The notes beneath the pieces are model-generated. The model did not search any database and was not told where the DNA came from. It worked only from the letters and a program-made list of their open reading frames with translations. From Carpediemonas membranifera (taxonomy: Eukaryota > Fornicata), in contig JAHDYR010000038.1 of the NCBI GenBank assembly GCA_019828565.1, forward strand, positions 620,001-684,000: DNA of 64,000 bases, read 5' to 3'. The translations under genes were made by a program, and so were the position numbers. Positions 56,678 to 64,000 of the stretch are shown one piece after another (position 1 is the stretch's first letter; the number at the start of each line of letters is the position of its first letter).

Positions 56678-58459
56678 ATGCCAAGCGTGCGAGTCAGCAA
56701 CAGTTCTGGGAGATGCAAAAGACCAAGACAGACGTCACGAATGCGACCACACTGGGCCTTAGATGAACTGCAGGCCCTGATGTTGCCCTCAGCAAGGGCA
56801 TGTGAGGTCATGATTCTTGACTTTGCTTTGAGTCACGTTCTGAGCAACGCTCGTTTCTCAACACTGCAAGCGTTTACCAATCCAAGCTATTCGTCAGCTG
56901 ACGTCAAAGAAGCACTTAACACCGCGTACTTCATTTCACTTGTTATTACTGCGTTTATTGCTGGTGACATCCCCTCTCTGCTCCGCAACGCGTACTCCAG
57001 GCACTTCAACGAGGATATGCCAGTGTATCACGATGCACATATCACATATGCACCAGAGATCGCTACTTCGCGCGATTCACTCATCATCATGCTCTCCGAG
57101 ATTCCCCCTCTCAAACCAACTGCGCAAGCCCTCCTCGACCGTGCCCGCTCGATCCTCACCAGCGGCCCTCCGATGTCCATGAACATCGAGCTCGCGGAGG
57201 GTGAGGAGCTCCCGGTCGCACTGCACACCCTGCTCCAGGGTGCCGCTTGGGCGTGTCTCATGGGTGGAGGGGCCAACCCTGACCTCAAAGACAACATCTT
57301 GAAAGAAGCTCGAGAGAAGTGGCCAGACAAAGCAAATGTGCACGACAAAATCCGCAACGCTCTCACCCCCGAGGCCAAGTGCCTCTGGTTCCTCTGCCGC
57401 AAGTTCTTCTTCTCGGTGAATGTCGCCGAGCTGGACGGCAAAAGCTACCAATACTGTTGGCAGGATAGATACTACCACCACCGCATGTACATGGGTCGAC
57501 TCTTCATGCTCGACACTGCCAACAACACCACCATCACAAGGGCCAGGATGCCCGGAGCCCTCGAGGTGTACAGCGACAGGATCACCCACATCGCCAAAAC
57601 TCCCAAGGGCCTGTGGGGCTGGGGGGATAATCAGCATGACCACCTTGGGTTCAAGTCATCTGGGTTCGTCAACCCAACCCGCCTCACCTTCCCAGCCTGC
57701 CCCAAGCTCGCCATGTTCGAAGCCAGCCAGCCCGTCTGGAAGAAGCATCAGGCCGTTAAAGTGCGGCTGAGGACGAGTCACACTCTCATCCTCACGCCAG
57801 TCGGCGCAGCAATGGCGGGCTACTACTCGCCCCGCTACGTCGGCGCCGTGGCTGATGAGCACTTATTTCACCCTATCGTTGTCCCTGACAAGTTTATTCC
57901 AGACCATGTGATGCATGAGGAGTGGACCATCATCTTGACCATGGGCGATCGACAGCTGATCAGTGGCGACAATAGGAACGGCCAGTTGGGGCTCGGGCAC
58001 AAGCGCGAGATGACTGGCTTCGTCGACCTGCCCTTCAGGGTCGACCGGATCATGACTGTGGGCAAACACTTCCGAGTGTTTCTCAGCGGCCATCAGCTGC
58101 TCTTTGTCGGTCTGGTCCAACATCACATAGCCCGGTCGGGTCTGCTACCCGGGAGCTTCTTGGGTAACACCATCACCCGCCCCACTCCGCTCTGCTTCAG
58201 GGCGCACGTCAAGGCCTGGTACTGCGACTGGGAGCGACTGTGCTGGGTGACTGAAGGCTTGACTCATTGCTGCGGGGCCGCGGAGTTTATCGTCACTTTC
58301 GAGGCTACTGCGTTCACTGAGGATGGACGCTTCTGCCTAGGCGATGGCCGCTGGTTCGTCTTGACGGAAATAGCCTCGGGCGAGGGTGTTGTGGTGGAGT
58401 GTGAACGGCCGTGCCGGTGCCACTATATTATCCCTGTCGAGGTCGACCCGTCGGAGTAA
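56678..58459 (+). CDS. Lineage-specific RCC1-like protein, paralogue of the 18.2-19.7 kb gene
   Basis: 593 residues from the ATG at 56678; starts at 56811 or nearby are also possible. The shared family block reads MNIELAEGEELPVALHTLLQ, then LWFLCRKFFFSVNVAELDG. RCC1-type blades follow, best seen in PKGLWGWGDNQHDHLGF and ISGDNRNGQLGLGHKREMT. The C-terminus, FEATAF...DGRWFVLTEIASG...IIPVEVDP, is repeated in the decayed copy near 20.3 kb. RCC1 blades may form a propeller for protein binding. The role of the conserved WFLC-x-KFFF module is unknown. The stop codon lies in AGTAAACT, a likely poly(A) signal. Confidence 0.78.
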   Translation: MPSVRVSNSSGRCKRPRQTSRMRPHWALDELQALMLPSARACEVMILDFALSHVLSNARFSTLQAFTNPSYSSADVKEALNTAYFISLVITAFIAGDIPSLLRNAYSRHFNEDMPVYHDAHITYAPEIATSRDSLIIMLSEIPPLKPTAQALLDRARSILTSGPPMSMNIELAEGEELPVALHTLLQGAAWACLMGGGANPDLKDNILKEAREKWPDKANVHDKIRNALTPEAKCLWFLCRKFFFSVNVAELDGKSYQYCWQDRYYHHRMYMGRLFMLDTANNTTITRARMPGALEVYSDRITHIAKTPKGLWGWGDNQHDHLGFKSSGFVNPTRLTFPACPKLAMFEASQPVWKKHQAVKVRLRTSHTLILTPVGAAMAGYYSPRYVGAVADEHLFHPIVVPDKFIPDHVMHEEWTIILTMGDRQLISGDNRNGQLGLGHKREMTGFVDLPFRVDRIMTVGKHFRVFLSGHQLLFVGLVQHHIARSGLLPGSFLGNTITRPTPLCFRAHVKAWYCDWERLCWVTEGLTHCCGAAEFIVTFEATAFTEDGRFCLGDGRWFVLTEIASGEGVVVECERPCRCHYIIPVEVDPSE

Positions 58460-59062
58460 ACTAAAAATCTCTTTCTCTGTGAGGCCATGACCGTTGTAAG
58501 GGGCGTGGCTGTTGGGTGAAATGCCATAGTGTCTTGGAAGATTGGAAGAGCCTGGATAAGGGGCATCGACATGTCGCCCAGGACGCAGTGCCAGGCTCAG
58601 CTGTCGTCGCAGTTGGAACACTAAACTGCACCGCATGCAACTGCCGAATCGAAGAGGATCAAGAACTAATAAGGAGTCTTTACTGTGAATTAGCGCTGAA
58701 ATACCTTGTGTTACCGCTTGAGCTTCAAAACTTTGCTTTCCCCCTTGTTCTTTCAGTATTAGCTTCATCGGGTGATTCTTGGGGTAGAATATGCATTCAT
58801 TTGCACAACAGGTTGCTCTTTTCAGCTCTATAGCATGCATTAGTCATCATTGTTTCAAGCTAAGGCCATAACATGCCCAAACCTACAGAACGAATCGTGA
58901 ACGCAAGCTGCTGAAATTCTCGAGGGTATTCGCGAGCTGTGACAGATTTTCCCTGAAACACGGCGCACATAGCGAGTTTCGACCATTTTTGCCGCGGCGT
59001 CACGTTGTATGTCACGAAATAGTGACTTTGTCACGATATTGTTCGAGTCGTTTTCAGAAATC
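58460..59062. other. Gene-free spacer
   Basis: About 600 bases. Short open frames on both strands lack domains and sensible starts. Confidence 0.45.
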
Positions 59063-62000
59063 ATGCGATCAGCAAAGATAACCGTATTGCTCTTGCTGTC
59101 TCTCCTGGCTTGCTGTAAGTGCTCCCAGAGCATTTCCAAGTACACCAACGCCACCGTTTTCGCCGACGACGACACCCTCTTCCTTTCCTCGATCCACAAC
59201 GCCCGTGTTGATCTTTACACCCGCGAAGAGGGCGAATGGGTCTTCCAAGACCTTGTTAGTGACGGTCTGTCCGACAACATGTTTGGTTACGCCCTTGCCG
59301 TGTCTGACGCCTTCGTAGCGACTGTTCGTACTACACGCCCATCTCCAGGGCTCCCCATCGCTAACACAGTCTGCATACCTCGAAGGAAACGGCACCGTGT
59401 ACGTCTATGATCGCCTAAGCACCGGCTTTGGTGCCCATGCCTTGATTCACGCCCCCGAAGACGTCTTCAGCTCCGGTGTACACCACCGAGTTGCCAAGTT
59501 CGGTGTTGCACTCAGCATTGAAGGTGACACGTTGGCCATCGGTGCTAGCGACGTGCATCCCGATGAAGAGTCCTATGGCTGGCTCAGCTACTTCATCTAC
59601 TCCCACTCCACTGGGGTCTGGGTGAAGACTGCCGACCTCATCGAAGGAACCTCGTCCAGCAACCCGCAGAACGCTATCGTCGTCAAGAACAACGCCATCT
59701 TCTATCGTTCCAGTGCCGGTACTATTACCATAGCCAGCGTGGACGGCTCTCGCTTGGCCACGATCGGAGATGAGTCCGGGTACACGGCATGCTTGGCCGC
59801 CACTGGCTCATGGCTCGTGGTCGGCGACAGTGAAGTGGACGCTGGCAACTGGTGGCATTCGGGCGAGACCTACGTCTACAACATCACCGACCCGACCAAC
59901 GTCCCGCTCGTGTCCACGTTGGTGCCCCCCTTCCCGTATAATTCGTACTACGGCCTCTCCGTCTCGGCGTACAACAACACCGTCTCGGTCGGCGCTCACC
60001 AGGCATGGGATTATGTCTACAAGACGGGCGCTGCCTTTGTCTACAGGTACAACCCTGAGACGGCCGACTTCGAGCTCGCCCACAGCACGTACGGGGCTTC
60101 GTCCTACGACCACTACGGCTTCCTCGTCGCAACATCTGACACCACCCTCGTGGTCATTGACGACACAAGCACGGGGCAGACGATCACCCTGGACTACTCC
60201 GTGTGCCCGGCCGGGTCTGAGGCTACTTCAGCTGGCGGATATGAGGCTTGCCCAGCTGGTACTTTCGCAGGCGCTCTCGACCCAGCCTGCTTGCCCTGCC
60301 CTCTCGGCACGTACCAGCCCTCCGTTGGCCAGTCAGCCTGCCTCGCCCCCGACGACGGCTACTACGCCCCTCCGTACAACCGCACCACCCAGCTGGCCTG
60401 CCCTGCCGGCTTCACCACTCACGAGGAGGGCTGGACATGCGTGAACGCGTCGACCCCCTTCACCCTCGACGGCACGGATTTGAATGAGCCATATGTATAC
60501 GGCCTCGCCGCTGACGCGGAGTACATTGCCGCATCAGTCAGTAGTAACAGCTATCAGCTGCTGTTGTTCGATGCAGTGGCGGGCGACTTGCTCAGCAAGA
60601 CGGAGCTCTCCAGCTCTATCGGCTCGGAAAACGAGTTTGTAGCCATGACTGACAGCCACATCATCGTCACAGCTTTTGTCAGGTATTCGATGTCGTCTGT
60701 CACAATACTTTCACGTGACACACAACCAATCGAAATTGCGACAATGTACTACTCGTATGACGCAGATAAGATTGATCGCTTTGCCGATGTGGCAGGATTC
60801 CAGGCCCCCGACAGCACTGTGTCAACATTTGTCCTGGGGAACCCACGTTCTAACAATGGCGACATCTACGGCAGCGGGATGGTGATGCTTCTCACGGTTG
60901 ACGGTACTGACGCGAGCAGCATCTCCACAACCCTTCTCAACGGCACGTCGGAGTATGAGCACATGGGCAGGAGCGTCGCGATCGACGAGAACTTCATCTA
61001 TTTCACCAACGAGACGGGGTCGGCAATCAATGTTGTTGCCTGCACCCACGCTCTCTCCCCCGTCGCTGTTCTAGACTTGGACGGCGCGGACATCATCAGA
61101 ACGAACGGAGAGCAACTGTTGGTTAGCTCCGATGGCAGCGTCAAGGCCTACTCCACTGGCACTCTCAGTCTCCTGTCCGAGATCACGCCCGCGTTCTTCA
61201 ACATCGATGGTCACAAGGATAGCAGCACATCGTTCTATCCGTTTGGGGAAAGCATTGCGCTGTGCGGCGACCGTCTCGTCGTATCCGAACCTATCGCTTC
61301 CGGCGCCGAGGCGGAGGAGTCCGGCTACCTCTACGTCTACCACAGCATCGGCGATGAGTGGGTACTCGATGACCGCATCCCTGGAACCTACAAGGAATCC
61401 CATGTCGGCTTTAACTCGCTCGCCTGCACTCCCAAGCTTCTCGTCGCTAGTTCAGCGAAAACATACCGTCCTGACCGGAGGAGCAATCATATCGATTTGC
61501 AGACGTCAGCGATGTCAAGCTGCGGGGCCGGGACGAACGGAGTCTACCCCGCCTGTACGCCCTGCCAGCCTGGCACGTTCTCCCGCTTCGCTGACTCCAT
61601 CTGCCTCAACGCGTCTGCCGGTTTCTTCACGAACGTGAGCAACGCCAATGTCATGACCGAGTGCGCTCCCGGATACTACCAGCCGGAAGTAGGCCAGACC
61701 AGCTGCATTGCCGCAGACCCCGGGTTCTACGTCGACCCCTCCGACCATTCCCAGCAGCTCGAGTGCCCGCCAGGCTACTTCTCCAGTGACCCTGCAGCCG
61801 CGTCCTGCACACCAGCTGACCCCGGCTACTACGTCTCGCCCGCCGACCGGACGTCCCAGGTCAGATGTACTGTCCTCGGAACATACTCCCTCGGTGGGGC
61901 GGGTGGCGCGACGTCATGCACAGTTGTCGAGGCCGGGTACTATGCGACTTCACAGTTTATAAGAGGCCCCTGCCACGCAGGCAAATACCAGGACGAGACA

Positions 62001-64000
62001 GGGCAGACCGAGTGCAAGTCCGTCACCGCGCCTGACACGTACACGCCCGTCAGTGGGGCCTGGTCCGAGCCAAAGGCCTGCCCCGAAGGCTTCACCAGTA
62101 CCGCAAACCATCAAGGGTGTGTAGCTGGCCATATGGACTTCGTGGCTGGAATTTCAGACGTATACACGTTCTACGCCGACGCGTTCGTCAACGCCACAGA
62201 GGGCCTCTACGCCGGCAGCTTCTCCTTCTCAGCCCTCCCGACCGGCTGCACTATGGTCTCGAGTAACAAGGTCCGCTGCACCCAGCCCGTCACCAGTCCG
62301 ACGTTCACGGTGACGTTTACTGCAGGCGGAGAGTCGCACACGACGACCGCGACGCTCAAGCTGTTCAAAATGACCAGGCCGACCGCGCTTCCCCTAGCTC
62401 TTCTTGTTGGAGGAGCCGACACCTCTCTGGCCCTCGACCTCGGATTTGACATCGCCCCTGCAGAACCCGACTGCCCTGTGGTATACTCGCTCAGCGGAGC
62501 GCCTTCTTGGGCGACGGTCAATGAAACCGCGCTGATTCTGGCACCAGTTGGGTCGACTCCATCGTCGTCAGCCGCCAACCTGACAGTTACAAGCTGCGCA
62601 GGTGTTGCCTCGACCAAGCACCTATCGCTGACGTATCTCGCGATTGACGGTTCTTCGAAGATCGCCCAATCTCCGACGAATAGCGTTGTGTTTGAGCCCA
62701 TCAACGGCATGGCAGTCACCAACGTCACTATCGCTGGCCAGTCTGGCACCGTTATTATTGACGGGAATACGGGCGAGGCCATTTACGTGCCCATCGGGCC
62801 GACTGCGAACGGGACGACGACGATGACTGTGACTCTCGCAGACGGCGGGTCGACGACGATGGAGGTCACCGTCCCCGCCATCCCGGTCGAGTACAACGTC
62901 CCGTCCGAAGTCTGGTTAAGCGGCCACATGATGACTGCCCGCACGCTTGCCGTCAATGGGTCCTGCGCCGCCAGTCTCGAGGCCAGCTACCTTGGTGAGA
63001 CGAACGTGACGACCGCCGTCCTTGCCAACGGGTCCATGTATTGTGTCGCGACCGCCCCAACAACGCCCACGCTCCTCCGCGCCATGGAGTACGCTGTTTA
63101 CGCCGACGGGGCCGTTATGTCAAGCGGCAGCACCGAGCCCGAGAAGTTGTGCATCGGCATCCCCCAGACGGCCAGCAATTCGAACGCATCATTTGATGGT
63201 GCGCCTTCTTCACTCTTGTCATTCGGGATCAAGGTGAACTCCAAAATATTTACGGCCAATTCATACAACCATATCTACTCGGAGGACGGGCAAGTGTGCG
63301 TCGACATCAATGTTCGGTATGTCACGAGCATTGACTCTGACGATACCGTCGACGTCCTGAAGTCCGATAATATCCTCTCGGTCGACCTGCTGTACGCCTC
63401 AGTTTCCGTCTTTCACACGGACTTCGAGTTGCCTGGCGAGCCGTCCAACCTGGAGAAGCTTATCACTGTGGCGGTCGCAGCTTTGGCAGTGATTGTGGGC
63501 GTTGTTCTGCTGGTACTTTGCCTCGTCTGCTGCATTGCCCCCCCGCTCTGCGCTGCGCTGATCCTCCTCGTCGCCATCCTCAGCGTTCCTGTCCTCCTGC
63601 TGGCATCCCCAGTGATCGCTCTCGTCCTTTGCTGCATGTGCTGTTGCATGTGCTGCTGCTGCATCAGACGGTTACGCCGTAAGAAGAAGGCCCGCAAGAG
63701 CAAACATGCACTGGTCGTACCCGACCCTGTCATCATGGTGCCAGATGCCATCGAGGAGCAGGTTTTCTTGCCCCTGCCTGACAACCTCACTGCCCCCAGC
63801 CCCGGCGACCCCCTCTACCCGGCCGTGTCTGACTCCGCTGAGTCGGATAGTGAATCCGAATCTGAATCTGCGGGTGAGTCTGATACGAGCGATCCCCACT
63901 CGGTCGACCGTCCCGAGTCAGCTGCTGATAGCCCAGTCGTTCCCCAGGAGCCTACTGTCGAACCGCACCCCGCCTTCGAAGGTGACTCGGCGGACTTCAA
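59063..64000 (+). CDS. Large FG-GAP / cysteine-rich surface membrane protein (3' end outside window)
   Basis: Exon 1 59063-59323, then one intron, then an open frame to the window edge; more than 1600 residues. A signal peptide (ITVLLLLSLLACCKCS) leads to beta-propeller-like FG-GAP repeats (FGYALAVSDAFVAT, FGVALSIEGDTLAIGASD). Cysteine-rich modules of the ephrin-receptor/GCC type come next (CPAGTFAGALDPACLPCPLG, CAPGYYQPEVGQTSCIAADP). Ig/cadherin-like segments follow, such as VVYSLSGAPSWATVNETALI. Near 63450-63670 there are two closely spaced hydrophobic helices and a cysteine cluster (CCMCCCMCCCC) before a basic stop-transfer, then an acidic tail. Probably a cell-surface adhesion or receptor protein. 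Many N-x-S/T sites. Confidence 0.8.
59324..59369 (+). other. Intron in the FG-GAP gene, acceptor uncertain (46 or 25 nt)
   Basis: Begins GTTCGT. The 46-nt form ends TAACACAG and fits the acceptor consensus. A 25-nt form ending at 59348 keeps the frame and adds GSPSLTQ, which restores an FG-GAP-like GSPSLTQSAYLEGNG loop. Both acceptors may be used. Confidence 0.6.

Noticed and set aside
59770-60444. 224-codon Thr/Pro/Arg-rich frame in the surface-protein region
   Set aside because: Another frame stays open from 59370 to the window end and encodes FG-GAP and cysteine-rich modules.
1-64000. tRNA or rRNA genes
   Set aside because: Scanning by eye for the T-loop box (GGTTCGAATCC-like) and rRNA-conserved stretches gave only isolated matches inside coding sequence. 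A covariance-model search would be needed to exclude them fully.

Overview
The window is nuclear DNA of a compact protist genome, about 55% GC by eye. It carries some 36 protein genes plus fragments, mostly on the plus strand; only UAP1, the LEA-like gene, ornithine decarboxylase and one membrane protein lie on the minus strand. I saw no tRNA, rRNA or CRISPR array. Calcineurin B, a kinesin-14, TBCC, a Tctex1 dynein light chain, TAF9, MBF1, Yif1 and a Tim17-like protein show it is eukaryotic. Sixteen introns can be placed; nearly all are 28-34 nt, start GTNNGT-like and end with a branch-point sequence fused to the acceptor (TNAC-NN-AG). Short GTAAA/ATAAA motifs sit at or just after stop codons. 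These traits, bacterial-type metabolic genes and lineage-specific RCC1-like and actin-fragmin-kinase-like proteins suggest a free-living fornicate metamonad (Kipferlia/Carpediemonas-like). That assignment is inference.

Layout. 0-10.7 kb: end of an unknown gene, a repeat-bearing spacer, calcineurin B, class-3 aldehyde dehydrogenase, a bacterial-style nucleotide-sugar epimerase, a small membrane protein, a possible beta-propeller protein, a drug/metabolite-superfamily sugar transporter, MBF1 and UDP-GlcNAc pyrophosphorylase. 10.7-16.6 kb: a single-exon 1874-residue protein joining Nudix, ADP-ribosyltransferase-like, DEAH helicase, KH-like and nucleotidyltransferase domains. 17-27 kb: actin-fragmin-kinase-like protein, RCC1-like protein, a decayed RCC1-like relative, an LEA-like gene built from identical exon-intron units, an unknown 628-residue protein, TAF9, a Myb protein and ornithine decarboxylase. 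27.5-35.7 kb: TBCC, a membrane protein, kinesin-14, a zinc protein, a frameshifted Fanzor (TnpB-like) nuclease and Yif1. 36-47.8 kb: a Sec10-like protein, a giant multi-module TmcB-like membrane protein, a half-size ABCA transporter and Tim17. 48-64 kb: dynein light chain, SLC38-like transporter, leucine-rich-repeat protein, a basic protein, a PocR-type hybrid histidine kinase, a second RCC1-like protein, and a large FG-GAP surface protein running off the right edge.

Working together. Epimerase, UAP1, the sugar transporter and Yif1 fit ER/Golgi glycosylation and traffic. Kinesin, TBCC and dynein light chain fit the microtubule and flagellar system. Tim17 points to a reduced mitochondrion that still imports protein. 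The surface protein, TmcB-like protein and histidine kinase look like sensory or surface components. The most unusual items are the five-domain RNA/ADP-ribose protein, the iterated micro-exon LEA-like gene and the Fanzor element.
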